Counted from the stretch's first letter, positions 43,219 through 51,605 are shown. The stretch is DNA of 64,000 nucleotides from Amycolatopsis sp. NBC_01488 (GCF_036227105.1 NZ_CP109434.1:8218501-8282500); one strand, 5' to 3'. Numbers and translations: made by a program. Notes: generated by a model not told the origin, from the sequence alone.

Positions 43219-43253
43219 TTCGGCCGGTGGGTCGCGCGGACCCACCGGCCGAA
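43219..43253 (-). terminator. hairpin after the SDR gene
   Basis: TTCGGCCGGTGGGT (43219-43232) and ACCCACCGGCCGAA (43240-43253) pair perfectly over 14 bp with a 7-base loop, five bases after the stop of the catabolic operon. It also isolates that operon from the LAL gene start. The remaining 225 bases up to 42993 hold no gene that I can support. Confidence 0.85.
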
Positions 43254-43257
43254 GGCG

Positions 43258-44013
43258 TCACACGAGCGACGCGGTCAACCCGCCGTCGAGGACGTAGTGG
43301 CTGCCGGTGATCCACGTCGCGCGGTCGGACGCCAGGAACGCCGCCACCTCCGCGATGTCCTGCGGGGTGCCCAGGCGCCCCTGCTTCGCCGCGACGAGGT
43401 CGCCGAACGGGACCTGGGTCGCCGCCTCGAAGTCGGGGACCAGGCGCTCGACCATCGCGGTGTCCGCGAAGCCCGGGCAGACCGCGTTGACGCGGATCCC
43501 GGCCGGGCGCATCTCGACCGCCGCGACGCGGGTGAGCTGGATGACCGCCGCCTTGGTCGCGCAGTAGGAGCCGAGCAGCGGGCTGCCGCCGATGCCCGCG
43601 ATCGAAGCGATGTTGACGATGTTGCCCTTCGACTCCATCAGGTGCGGGGTCGCCGCCTTCATCGTCACGAACGTGCCGCGCACGTTGACCGCGAAGATCT
43701 TGTCGAAGCTCTCCGTGGACTGCTTCAGCAGCGGCGACGCGACCTCGATCCCGGCGTTGTTGACCAGCACGTCGAGACCGCCGAGGAGGTCGACCGCCTG
43801 CTGGATGGCCGACTGGACCTGAGCCTCGTCCGTGACGTCGCAGTTCGCGACACCGGCGGCGCCGATCTCTTCGGCCGCCTGCTTGGCCGCGTCGGCGTTC
43901 AGGTCGCTGACCACGACCCGGGCACCGCGTTCGGTGAACAGCGCCGCGATCGCCTTGCCGATCCCCGCGCCGGACCCGGTGACGAAGACGCGCTTTCCCT
44001 CGAGTTCGGACAT
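43258..44013 (-). CDS. SDR family oxidoreductase (glucose/3-oxoacyl type)
   Basis: 251-residue classical SDR: cofactor motif VTGSGAGIGKAIA (residues about 10-22), NNAGIEVASP, catalytic Ser in NIASIAGIGG, Tyr and Lys in SYCATKAAV, and the C-terminal SGSHYVLDGG-like end ITGSHYVLDGG. Likely a 3-hydroxyacyl or alcohol dehydrogenase step. It is third in a minus-strand operon after an acyl ligase and an LLM oxidoreductase, with an 11-base gap, pointing to a CoA-thioester catabolic pathway. Confidence 0.9.
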   Translation of the reverse strand: MSELEGKRVFVTGSGAGIGKAIAALFTERGARVVVSDLNADAAKQAAEEIGAAGVANCDVTDEAQVQSAIQQAVDLLGGLDVLVNNAGIEVASPLLKQSTESFDKIFAVNVRGTFVTMKAATPHLMESKGNIVNIASIAGIGGSPLLGSYCATKAAVIQLTRVAAVEMRPAGIRVNAVCPGFADTAMVERLVPDFEAATQVPFGDLVAAKQGRLGTPQDIAEVAAFLASDRATWITGSHYVLDGGLTASLV

Positions 44014-44024
44014 GCTGGTTCCTC

Positions 44025-45017
44025 TCACATCGCTTCGATCTTGGGCAGGATTTCTTCCTTCAGGCGCTTCATGTCGTCGAGCGTCTTCGCCACCGGGACG
44101 TCCTGGAAGGGCGGCCACAGGAACGGCATCGTCAGGCCGGCTTCCCGGTACCGCTTGAGCTGGTCGGTGATCTGCGCTTCCGACCCGACGAGCAGGTTGG
44201 TGCCCTTGCCCATGGGACTCTGGTCCATGTCCTGGTCGGTGATGACGAACCAGATCATGCTGGCGATCTCGAGGTCGTCGACCGAGCGCTGGGTGTCGAG
44301 GTGGTCGAGCTCGCGCTGGATCTCGGTGCGCCACCGCTGGATGTCCTCGGGCGAGTCCTGGATCCCGATCCAGCCCGACAGGCCGTACTTCGCGATGCGG
44401 CTCGCCGAGCGCTTCGCGTCCTTGAGGCCGCTGAAGAAGATCGGCGGGTGCGGCTTCTGGACCGGCTTCGCCCCGAATCCGGCCGGCTCGAAATCGGCGA
44501 ACTCGCCGTGGTACTCGAAGACCTCGTTGGTCCAGATGCCCTGCATGATCTCGATGGTTTCGCGCACGTGCTTGTGCCGCTTCGGAAAGATGTGCGCGGC
44601 GCTGGCGGCGGCGAACTCTTCCGGCATCCAGCCGGAGCCGACGGCGACGTTGAGCCTGCCGCCCGAGAGGTGATCGATGGTGGCCAGCTCCGCGGCGAGC
44701 ACGCCGGGGGAACGGTACGGCGTGTCGATGATGCTCATGCCGATCCGGACCTTCGAGGTCTTCGCGGCGAGCCAGGGCAGCAGGGGCATGCCTTGGAGGA
44801 ACTCACCCCGCGAGCTCACCGGGAGTTGCCGGCCCATTTCGGCCAGCATCCCGAAGGGGTACTGCATTTCCCCTCGGTCCGAGGCCTCCGGCACGATGAT
44901 CCGGTCGAGCGTCCAGACGGAGTCGAAGTCGAGGTCTTCGGCGAGTGCGGTGAGGTCTTCGAGCTCCCGGACGGTCACCTTGTCCCGGAAGTTCGGCAGG
45001 TACAGCGCGAGTTTCAT
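44025..45017 (-). CDS. LLM class oxidoreductase, F420-dependent type
   Basis: 330-residue luciferase-like flavin or F420 enzyme: KLALYLPNFRDKVTVRELED at the N terminus, DFDSVWTLDRI, KVRIGMSIIDTPYRSPGVLA and LNVAVGSGWMPEEF. The loop length and ending fit the actinobacterial F420 group often found beside steroid or terpenoid catabolic genes. ATG 45017 overlaps the ligase stop as ATGA, so the two are translated together. Likely catalyses oxidation or Baeyer-Villiger-like chemistry on the CoA-activated substrate. Confidence 0.87.
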   Translation of the reverse strand: MKLALYLPNFRDKVTVRELEDLTALAEDLDFDSVWTLDRIIVPEASDRGEMQYPFGMLAEMGRQLPVSSRGEFLQGMPLLPWLAAKTSKVRIGMSIIDTPYRSPGVLAAELATIDHLSGGRLNVAVGSGWMPEEFAAASAAHIFPKRHKHVRETIEIMQGIWTNEVFEYHGEFADFEPAGFGAKPVQKPHPPIFFSGLKDAKRSASRIAKYGLSGWIGIQDSPEDIQRWRTEIQRELDHLDTQRSVDDLEIASMIWFVITDQDMDQSPMGKGTNLLVGSEAQITDQLKRYREAGLTMPFLWPPFQDVPVAKTLDDMKRLKEEILPKIEAM

Positions 45018-46579
45018 GGTCGGACAGCCTCCTTGCTGCGTTCGGTGCTGCGGTCGGTGAAGGTGGCGCGGATGTCGGCTTTGAGGACCTTGCCGACCGC
45101 TGAGCGCGGCAGCTCCGGCCAGATCTCGATCTGCTTCGGCGCCTTGACGCTGCCGATGCGGTCCTTGACGAACGCGATCAGTTCGCCGGTGTCCAGCTCC
45201 CGGCCGGGCCGGAGCTGGACGACGGCGGTGACGCGCTCGCCCCACTTGTCGTCGGGCAGGCCGATCACGGCGCAGTCGCGCACGGCGTCGTGGGCCATCA
45301 CCGCCTGCTCGACCTCGGCGGAGTAGACGTTGAAGCCGCCGGTGATGACCATGTCCTTGGCGCGGTCGACGATGTGGAGGAAGCCTTCGTCGTCGAGGAA
45401 CCCGATGTCGCCGGTGTGGTGCCAGCCGTGCGCGGACGCCTCCGCCGTCGCCTCGGGGTTGCGGTAGTAGCCGGCCATGACGAGCGAGCCGCGCACGCAG
45501 ATCTCGCCGCGTTCACCCTGCGGGACGGGCCGTCCGCCGTCGTCGAGGATGGCCACCGTGACCAGTGGCGACGGCCTTCCGGCCGAGGCCAGCCGTCCGG
45601 TGTGGACAGTGCCGTCCGGTCGGCGGTGGTCCGCGGGCGACATCGTCGAGATCATCATCGGGGCTTCGGACTGGCCGAACAGCTGTGCCATCGGGCCGAT
45701 CCGGGCGAGGGCTTCGGTGAGCCGGGCGGTCGACATCGGGGCCGCGCCGTACCAGAAGCACTGCAGGGACGACAGGTCCGTGCGGTCGAGCGCCTCGTGG
45801 CCGAGCACCAGGTAGATCAGCGTCGGGGGCAGGAACGTGTGCGTGACGCCGTGGCGTTCGATCAGTTCCAGGAACCGGCCGACGTCGGGCTTGGCCATGA
45901 TCACGACTTCGCCGCCGCGGGCGAGGATCGGGAAGCAGAGGACGCCGGCCGCGTGCGTCAGCGGGGCCAGGGCCAGGTAGACCGGGCGCCCGTCGAAGGG
46001 GTAGCTCATCAGCGTGATCGCCGACATCGCCTCGAGGTTGCGGCCGGTCAGCATGACGCCCTTGGGACGCCCGGTCGTGCCGCCGGTCCCGACCAGGGCG
46101 ACGACGTCTTCGGGCTGCGCGGCTTCGGCGGCGGGATCGGCACGGGCGGCGGCGAGCCAGTCTTCGAAGCCGGGCGCGAAGCCGTCGCCGTCGCCGAGGC
46201 GGACGAGCGTGGTCAGCTTCGGGAGCTTCGGGGCGATCCGGCGGACGAGATCCTCGAAGCCGGGCTGGAAGATCAGGGTGGCGCAGTCGAACAGGTCCAG
46301 GAGTTCGGCGTTCTCGTCCGCCGCGTTGCGCGGGTTGATCGGGCACCACACCCCACCCGCGCGGGCGATGCCGAAGACGCACGTGAACGCGACCGGGTCG
46401 TTGGCCGAGAGGATGCCGACCTTGTCCCCGGGCCGCACGCCGGAGCGCCGCAGGGCACGGGCGACGGCCTCGGCCAGCTCGACCACTTGGCCGTAGGAAC
46501 GGGAAACCCCGTCGAGGGTCAGGCAAGGCGCATCCGGGTTCAGGGAGGCGCCTTTTTCCAGGTAGAAGAACAGAGACAT
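45014..46579 (-). CDS. acyl-CoA synthetase (AMP-binding, FadD-like)
   Basis: 521-residue ANL superfamily ligase that adenylates a carboxylic acid and transfers it to CoA. Core motifs are VGTGGTTGRPKGVMLTGRN (A3, about residue 168), YGAAPMS (A4), GQSEAP (A5), GWHHTGDIGFLDDEGF (A7) and GFNVYSAEVE with the terminal Lys in SAVGKVLKADI (A10). First gene of a three-gene catabolic operon. The divergent TetR and two direct-repeat operators upstream suggest induction by the CoA ester product. Confidence 0.92.
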   Translation of the reverse strand: MSLFFYLEKGASLNPDAPCLTLDGVSRSYGQVVELAEAVARALRRSGVRPGDKVGILSANDPVAFTCVFGIARAGGVWCPINPRNAADENAELLDLFDCATLIFQPGFEDLVRRIAPKLPKLTTLVRLGDGDGFAPGFEDWLAAARADPAAEAAQPEDVVALVGTGGTTGRPKGVMLTGRNLEAMSAITLMSYPFDGRPVYLALAPLTHAAGVLCFPILARGGEVVIMAKPDVGRFLELIERHGVTHTFLPPTLIYLVLGHEALDRTDLSSLQCFWYGAAPMSTARLTEALARIGPMAQLFGQSEAPMMISTMSPADHRRPDGTVHTGRLASAGRPSPLVTVAILDDGGRPVPQGERGEICVRGSLVMAGYYRNPEATAEASAHGWHHTGDIGFLDDEGFLHIVDRAKDMVITGGFNVYSAEVEQAVMAHDAVRDCAVIGLPDDKWGERVTAVVQLRPGRELDTGELIAFVKDRIGSVKAPKQIEIWPELPRSAVGKVLKADIRATFTDRSTERSKEAVRP

Positions 46580-46629
46580 CGTCGTCCCTCCGAGCCGTGT
46601 CGGTCGCTGGACACGACCTTGGCCGCCAT

Positions 46630-46688
46630 TTGGACGAATGTCAAGATTTTCTTGGACGATTGGTCAAAGAACCGCTCGATGGTATCTT
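46630..46688. promoter_or_regulatory. tandem TetR operators in the ligase/TetR divergent promoter
   Basis: TTGGACGAATGTCAAG (46630-46645) and TTGGACGATTGGTCAAAG (46652-46669) are near-identical direct repeats, each an imperfect palindrome of TTGGAC-N-GTCAA form. The second overlaps the TetR -35 (TTGGTC, 46660-46665), and TATCTT (46683-46688) is the -10, 17 bases on and six before the GTG, so the TetR message is leaderless. Confidence 0.7.
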
Positions 46689-46694
46689 CGGCGA

Positions 46695-47312
46695 GTGACC
46701 AGCCCAGCCGCCGTGCGGCGCCGGACCCGCGTCGACAAGTTCGAGGACCGCCGCCGCGAACTCGCCGACGCGGCCCTGCTCGCCCTGGCCGACCTCGGCT
46801 ACGCCCGCACGAGCCTGCGCACGATCGCCGAGCACACGAAGTTCTCCCACGGGCTGCTGCACTACTACTTCGCCGACAAGGTCGAGCTGATCACCTACTG
46901 CGTGCGCCGGTACAAGGCCGCGTGCGTGAAGCGCTACGAAGGCGGCGTCGGCGAGGCGGCCACGCCGGACGAGCTGGCCGCCGCGTGCGCGGACGGGCTG
47001 GCGGTGGCGCTCGCCGACGCCCCGCTGCTGCACCGGCTCTGGTACGACCTGCGCTCGCAGTCCCTGTTCGAGGAAGCCTTCCGCGACGACGTCGCCGAGA
47101 TCGACGACAGCCTGCAGGACATGATCTGGCGCAACGTCCGGGCGTACGCGGACCTGACGGGCGCCGAGCCGACGTGCACGCCGCCCGAGGCGTACGCCCT
47201 GTTCGACGGCTTGTTCCAGCAGGCGCTGCAGCGTCACCTCGTCGGCGCGGAAGAAGCACTCGACGACCTGCGCCGCGGCGTTCGCCGGCTGTTCCCCCGC
47301 CTGGTCGGCTGA
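46695..47312 (+). CDS. TetR family regulator of the acyl-ligase operon
   Basis: 205-residue repressor. The HTH is SLRTIAEHTKFSHGLLHYYF (about residues 43-62), and the C-terminal domain is a TetR_C_6-like helical ligand pocket with LLHRLWYDLRSQSLFEEAFR. The start is GTG 46695 directly after the leaderless promoter; the frame extending to 46638 would include the operators. It is divergent from the ligase operon and most likely derepressed by an acyl-CoA intermediate. Confidence 0.87.
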   Translation: MTSPAAVRRRTRVDKFEDRRRELADAALLALADLGYARTSLRTIAEHTKFSHGLLHYYFADKVELITYCVRRYKAACVKRYEGGVGEAATPDELAAACADGLAVALADAPLLHRLWYDLRSQSLFEEAFRDDVAEIDDSLQDMIWRNVRAYADLTGAEPTCTPPEAYALFDGLFQQALQRHLVGAEEALDDLRRGVRRLFPRLVG

Positions 47313-47320
47313 GGCCCGGC

Positions 47321-48211
47321 TCAGCGCCGCGTCGCCGCCAGGAGTTCGTCGACCTCCGCGCGCGAAGGAGCCGTGGCCGGACCGTACCGCTGGACGGCGA
47401 TCGCCGCGGCGGCGTTCGCGCGTCCCGCCGCCACGAGGACCGGCGCCCCGCGCAGCAGCTCCGCCGCCAGCACACCCGCGTGCGCGTCCCCGGCGCCGTT
47501 GGTGTCCACCGGCTCGACGGGGAAGCCCGGGACGCGCACGGTCGTCCCCCGCGCCACGACGTCGCAGCCGGCCGCGCCGACGCGGGTGATCCGCACCGGG
47601 ACGCCACCGACTCCGTCCACAGTGGACAGCACGGCGGCCTCGGCGGCGTTGCAGGTGAGGATGTCCACGTGCGGCAGCACCGCCCGCCAGACGCCGGCGG
47701 AGACGTCGGCCGCGAGCGGCCCCGGGTCCAGCAGCACGCGGTGGCCCGCGGCCGACGGCAGCCACTCGAGCAGCGCGTCCCGGTTGGCCTCCCGGACGAG
47801 GCTGTACCCGGTGACGTACACCAGGTCCCCGGCCCGCAACCGCACCCGGTGCAGGTGCTCGGCCGTGAGGGTGCCCTCGGCGCCGGTCTCGGTGATGAAC
47901 GTCCGCTCGCCCGCCGCGTCGACCAGCACGACGCACACCCCGGTGTCCGGCGTGACCGGCGGCTGGACCAGCTCGACGCCCTCGGCCGCCAGCGCGTCGC
48001 GGACGAGGTCGCCGAAGCGCCCGGTGCCGTGCTCCCCCGCGTAGACGACCTCCGCGCCGGCCCGGGCCGCGGCGGCCAGCACGGTGAAGCCGCCGCCCGC
48101 GGTGAAGCGGACGTCCGAGGCGAGCACGTCACCACCCGGCGGCGGCAGCGCCTCGACCCGCATCACGAGGTCCACGACGGCCTGTCCCGTGTGAACGAGC
48201 CGGCCGGTCAT
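47321..48211 (-). CDS. PfkB family carbohydrate kinase
   Basis: 296-residue ribokinase-fold sugar or nucleoside kinase. The N-terminal sugar-binding region is TGQAVVDLVMRVEALPPPGG and FTAGGGFTVLAAAARAGAEV, and the PfkB signature 2 with the anion hole and catalytic Asp is VDTNGAGDAHAGVLAAEL (about residue 240). The start ATG 48211 shares ATGA with the stop of a truncated NCS1 permease gene, suggesting a former nucleoside or base uptake plus phosphorylation operon. The sugar specificity is unknown. Confidence 0.88.
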   Translation of the reverse strand: MTGRLVHTGQAVVDLVMRVEALPPPGGDVLASDVRFTAGGGFTVLAAAARAGAEVVYAGEHGTGRFGDLVRDALAAEGVELVQPPVTPDTGVCVVLVDAAGERTFITETGAEGTLTAEHLHRVRLRAGDLVYVTGYSLVREANRDALLEWLPSAAGHRVLLDPGPLAADVSAGVWRAVLPHVDILTCNAAEAAVLSTVDGVGGVPVRITRVGAAGCDVVARGTTVRVPGFPVEPVDTNGAGDAHAGVLAAELLRGAPVLVAAGRANAAAAIAVQRYGPATAPSRAEVDELLAATRR

Positions 48212-48456
48212 CGCCGGATCCTCGCACCACCGAGCGCGGCGGACAACCCGGCGCCGACGGCGAAGGTGCCGACCCAGCCCGGCCCGTTGGCGCCGAGCCA
48301 GTTACCGGCGAGCGGCCCGGTGAACCCGGCGTCGTCGCCGATGGCGGCCGTCGTGCACAGGTAGCCCGCGACGATCGCGGCGACCCAGGCCAGCAGGGCG
48401 CGCGGGCGCTTGCTCTCGCGGGGAGGACGCCTGGGTGAACAAGTACGAACATGCAC
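48208..48456 (-). pseudogene. C-terminal fragment of an NCS1-type (cytosine/purine) permease
   Basis: The 62 residues from KRPRALLAWVAAIVAGYLCT through FTGPLAGNWLGANGPGWVG to GAGLSAALGGARIRR match the end of CodB/NCS1 permeases (last two helices). About 400 upstream residues are absent, and the frame simply opens at an unrelated ATG (48456). The stop overlaps the PfkB start, the arrangement expected of an intact permease-kinase operon, so a deletion has removed most of the transporter. Confidence 0.65.
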
Positions 48457-48474
48457 AGCGGGTCGGACGGCGTG

Positions 48475-49056
48475 TCAACCCTGCGACGGCGCGGCACCTC
48501 GCTCGCCGGCGAAGGACAGCCAGGACATCCCGGCGGCGACCCCGAGCATCGTGACCACGCCCCGCGGCCAGAAGATGTGACTGTCCAGAAAGGACACACT
48601 CGCGAGCAGCAGGACCACTCCGCCCGGCCCGGCCCGCCATCCCGCGCGCAGGACCGCCGCCACGACGATCAGGGCACTGGCCACCAGGAAGCACGCCGCG
48701 CCGAGGTGGCCCACCAGGTCGCCGGCCGTGAACACCGCGCCGACGACCGGCGTGGCGCCGTGCTGGGCGTGCACCACCGTGCCCGCCGCGATCCCCGCGA
48801 CGGCGTCGAGCCCGCCGTAGAAGGCCGCGTACCCGAACGCCGCCACCCGGCCGGGCCACCGCAGCCAGGGCGGCGCCGACGTCAGCAAGCTCCACTGCGC
48901 GAGGCCCAGCAGCGGGAAGACCGGCAGCAGGATGACGTGCAGCGTGGTCCACCAGGGCGCCGTGGCCGCGTCGAGCTGGGCGGGGTGCACCGCGCCGAAC
49001 GCGGCGAGCAGGAGCCCCGGGACGGCGACGAGGAACGCACGAGGTGGCCTGGACAC
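48475..49056 (-). CDS. hypothetical membrane protein
   Basis: 193-residue integral membrane protein with about six hydrophobic helices (FLVAVPGLLLAAFGAVHPAQ, TLHVILLPVFPLLGLAQWSL, VAAFGYAAFYGGLDAVAGIA, GHLGAACFLVASALIVVAAV, GVVLLLASVSFLDSHIF, GVVTMLGVAAGMSWLSFAG). GTG 49056 starts it. No known family assigned. It lies between the permease remnant and the desaturase locus and is transcribed away from the latter. Confidence 0.6.
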   Translation of the reverse strand: MSRPPRAFLVAVPGLLLAAFGAVHPAQLDAATAPWWTTLHVILLPVFPLLGLAQWSLLTSAPPWLRWPGRVAAFGYAAFYGGLDAVAGIAAGTVVHAQHGATPVVGAVFTAGDLVGHLGAACFLVASALIVVAAVLRAGWRAGPGGVVLLLASVSFLDSHIFWPRGVVTMLGVAAGMSWLSFAGERGAAPSQG

Positions 49057-49137
49057 CGGGAGACCGTAGCCCGGCCCGGGCGACCCGGGGATTAGGAAAC
49101 TCTTACGTCGTTCGGGTGCCGCGGCTCAGCCTGCGAG

Positions 49138-49161
49138 TTGAGTGCACGTCTGTACACTCAA
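49138..49161. promoter_or_regulatory. TetR-type operator of the desaturase operon
   Basis: Arms TTGAGTGCAC (49138-49147) and GTACACTCAA (49152-49161) pair at 9 of 10 positions across GTCT. The right arm contains TACACT (49153-49158), a -10 hexamer eight bases before ATG 49167, so a bound dimer would cover the promoter. Desaturase/reductase pairs are typically controlled by TetR proteins sensing acyl-CoA, such as DesT; the regulator is not adjacent here. Confidence 0.7.
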
Positions 49162-49166
49162 CAGGC

Positions 49167-49229
49167 ATGGTCACTGCCGACTGGCCCAGCACCGCCCGCA
49201 CCCCCGGCCGGACGCGGGGTGGTTCCTGA
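49167..49229 (+). CDS. 20-codon leader ORF coupled to the reductase gene
   Basis: ATG 49167 opens a short frame, MVTADWPSTARTPGRTRGGS, whose TGA shares its A with the ATG of the reductase (TGATG). It starts eight bases after the TACACT -10, so the transcript probably begins at or near this ATG (leaderless). Ribosomes finishing it could re-initiate directly on the reductase start, which itself lacks a good ribosome site. It may be a translational starter rather than a functional peptide. Confidence 0.45.
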   Translation: MVTADWPSTARTPGRTRGGS

Positions 49230-50326
49230 TGGCCGAAGTGGGGATGCGCCCGCCGGCGTCGCCGTTGCGGCGCCGGGCGTTGCGGGCGCTGCGCTGGCTG
49301 TTCACCCCGCTGCGCCCGGACGACTACCTCGAGCTGATCAACCCGCTGTGGTCGACCCGGGAGCTGCGCGGGCGCGTCGAACGCGTCGAACCCGAACGCG
49401 GCGGCGCGGCCACCGTCCTGATCCGGCCGGGGTTCGACTGGGTCGGGCACCGGCCAGGGCAGTACGTGCGGCTGGGCGTGGTCATCGACGGCGTCCACCA
49501 CTGGCGCGCGTACTCGCTGACCTCCAGCCCCGACCGCCCGGACGGCCTGATTTCGGTCACCCCGAAGAAGGTCGACGGCGGGGTCGTCTCGCCGTTCCTG
49601 GTCGAGCGCGTCCACCCCGGCGAGGTCGTGCGGCTCGGCGAGGTCGAAGGCTCCTTCACCCTGCCGGACCGGCTCGACCGCGGCCTGCTGTTCGTCACCG
49701 CGGGCAGCGGCATCACGCCGGTGATGAGCATGCTGCGCCACCTCGCGCCGGGCCCGGGCCTGCGCGACGTCGTGCACGTCCATTCGGCGCGGGACGCCGA
49801 CGGGGTCACCTTCGGCGAGGAGCTGGCCGCGCTGGCAGAACAGCACGAGGGCTTCCGCCTCGAGCTGCGCATCACGAGCGAGGACGGCCGGTTCACGCCC
49901 GCCGGCCTGGACGCCCTGTGCCCGGACTGGCGCGAGCGCGAGGCCTACGCCTGCGGGCCCGGCGAGCTGCTCGACGCGCTGCAGTCGCACTGGAAGCGCC
50001 ACGGCGACGTCGACCGGCTGCACCACGAGCGGTTCCAGCCGATCGTCGGCGGCGAGGACGCCGAAGGAGCCGGCGGCACAGTGCGGTTCGCGCACCGCAA
50101 CCTCGACGCGGACTGCCCGCCCGGCACCCCGATCCTCGTCGCGGGCGAGAACGCGGGCGTCGAGATGCCCTTCGGCTGCCGCGTCGGGGTCTGCCACACG
50201 TGCGTGCTGCCGATCCGGGAGGGCCGGATCCGGGACCTGCGCACCAACGTCGTCAGCGAAAAGCACCACGAGATCGTGCGCACCTGCGTGCACGGCGCCG
50301 AAGGCCGCGTGACGGTCGAACTCTGA
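49229..50326 (+). CDS. desaturase electron-transfer reductase (flavin + 2Fe-2S), Rv3230c-like
   Basis: 365-residue ferredoxin reductase/ferredoxin fusion. The FAD domain has PGQYVRLGVVIDGVHHWRAY, SLTSSP; the NADPH domain has FVTAGSGITPVMSMLRHLAP and YACGPGELLDAL; and the C-terminal plant-type ferredoxin holds the cluster Cys residues in PFGCRVGVCHTCVLP and a final Cys in IVRTCVHG. It passes electrons from NADPH to the desaturase whose gene starts 16 bases downstream, as in mycobacterial Rv3230c-DesA3. ATG 49229 overlaps the leader ORF stop; the longer frame from 49142 would cross the operator. Confidence 0.92.
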   Translation: MAEVGMRPPASPLRRRALRALRWLFTPLRPDDYLELINPLWSTRELRGRVERVEPERGGAATVLIRPGFDWVGHRPGQYVRLGVVIDGVHHWRAYSLTSSPDRPDGLISVTPKKVDGGVVSPFLVERVHPGEVVRLGEVEGSFTLPDRLDRGLLFVTAGSGITPVMSMLRHLAPGPGLRDVVHVHSARDADGVTFGEELAALAEQHEGFRLELRITSEDGRFTPAGLDALCPDWREREAYACGPGELLDALQSHWKRHGDVDRLHHERFQPIVGGEDAEGAGGTVRFAHRNLDADCPPGTPILVAGENAGVEMPFGCRVGVCHTCVLPIREGRIRDLRTNVVSEKHHEIVRTCVHGAEGRVTVEL

Positions 50327-50342
50327 GCGGAGAAAGGAACCC

Positions 50343-51605
50343 ATGACCTCCACCACCCACCCGTTCGCCCACCTGAGCGCGGACCAGCTCGCCGAGCTCG
50401 CCCGCGAGTTCGACGCCATCCACGACCAGGTGCGCGCCGACCTCGGCGAACGCGACCGCCGCTACATCAAGGGCGTCATCCGGCTGCACCGGCAGATCGC
50501 GGTGGCCGGCCGGGCGCTGCTGCTCGGCTCCCGGTCGAAGGTGGCCTGGACGGCGGGCACCGGCTGCCTGGCGATCGCGAAGATCCTCGAGAACATGGAG
50601 ATCGGGCACAACGTCCTGCACGGCCAGTGGGACTGGATGAACGACCCCGCCATCCATTCGTCCACATGGGACTGGGACACCGCTTCGACCGCGACGGCGT
50701 GGAAGCACTCGCACAACTACATCCACCACACGTACACGAACATCCGCGGCAAGGACAAGGATCTCGGCTACGAGATCATGCGCATCGACCCGCACCAGAA
50801 GTGGCACCCGGCGTACCTGGCCCAGCCGCTGTACAACCTGCTGCTGATGGCGTTCTTCGAGTGGGGCGTCGCAGTGCACGACCTCGACGTCGAAGCCATC
50901 CGCGCCGGTGAGAAGCCGCTGAAGGACGTGTGGCACGACATCAAGGGCATCTCCGGCAAGGCCCGCGACCAGATCCTCAAGGACTACGTCGGCTGGCCGC
51001 TCGTGAGCGCCCTCGCCGCGACCGCCGTCGGCCGGCTGGTGAACCGCGAACCGAGGTCCCGCGCCCGGGTGCTTGCGGACCGCGCCCGCGGCCGCGGTCG
51101 AAGGGGCGCGCTGCGGGCCCAGCTGGCCGCGGCCCGCGCGGAGGGCGGCGGCACGTTCGCCGCGACGTTCCGGGCCGACTTCACCGCGAACATCATCCGC
51201 AACCTGTGGGCGCACTCGATCATCTTCTGCGGCCACTTCCCCGACCAGACCTACACGTTCAGCCAGGAGGAGGTCCGCGACGAGACCCGCGGCGGCTGGT
51301 ACGTCCGCCAGCTCGTCGGCGCGGCGAACATCACCGGCTCCCCGCTGTTCCACCTGATGAGCGGCAACCTCGGCTACCAGGTCGAGCACCACCTGTTCCC
51401 GGACATGCCCAGCAGCCGCTACGCCGAGATCGCGCCCCAGGTCCGCGACATCTGCCGCCGCTACGGCCTGCCGTACAACACGGGACCGCTGTCCCGGCAG
51501 CTCGGCACGGTCCACCGCACGATCCTGCGGCTGGCGTTCCCCGGCGGGAAGGTCCGCCCGAAGCCCGGCCCGTACCAGGGCGACGAGGTGAAGCGAGCCG
51601 CCTGA
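50343..51605 (+). CDS. membrane acyl-CoA delta9-type fatty acid desaturase (DesA3-like)
   Basis: 420-residue membrane di-iron desaturase. The three histidine boxes are GHNVLHGQWD (about residue 97), HSHNYIHHTY (about 121) and QVEHHLFPDMP (about 345). The family's usual loop after the second membrane pair is enlarged by a basic/Ala-rich stretch (LVNREPRSRARVLADRARGR, then GRRGALRAQLAAARAEGGG, residues about 237-275) that I do not expect in DesA3. GGAGAAAGGAAC precedes ATG 50343. With the reductase it forms a two-component NADPH-driven desaturase for membrane lipid adjustment. Confidence 0.92.
   Translation: MTSTTHPFAHLSADQLAELAREFDAIHDQVRADLGERDRRYIKGVIRLHRQIAVAGRALLLGSRSKVAWTAGTGCLAIAKILENMEIGHNVLHGQWDWMNDPAIHSSTWDWDTASTATAWKHSHNYIHHTYTNIRGKDKDLGYEIMRIDPHQKWHPAYLAQPLYNLLLMAFFEWGVAVHDLDVEAIRAGEKPLKDVWHDIKGISGKARDQILKDYVGWPLVSALAATAVGRLVNREPRSRARVLADRARGRGRRGALRAQLAAARAEGGGTFAATFRADFTANIIRNLWAHSIIFCGHFPDQTYTFSQEEVRDETRGGWYVRQLVGAANITGSPLFHLMSGNLGYQVEHHLFPDMPSSRYAEIAPQVRDICRRYGLPYNTGPLSRQLGTVHRTILRLAFPGGKVRPKPGPYQGDEVKRAA

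Noticed and set aside
40299..43310. 1003-codon plus-strand frame opposite the LAL regulator
   Set aside because: Antisense GC-rich shadow with Gln/Arg/Gly-biased composition and no motifs; the minus strand encodes a full ATPase-HTH protein.
45290..48364. 1024-codon plus-strand frame over the acyl ligase, TetR and kinase genes
   Set aside because: Crosses well-supported genes on both strands and has no recognisable domain.
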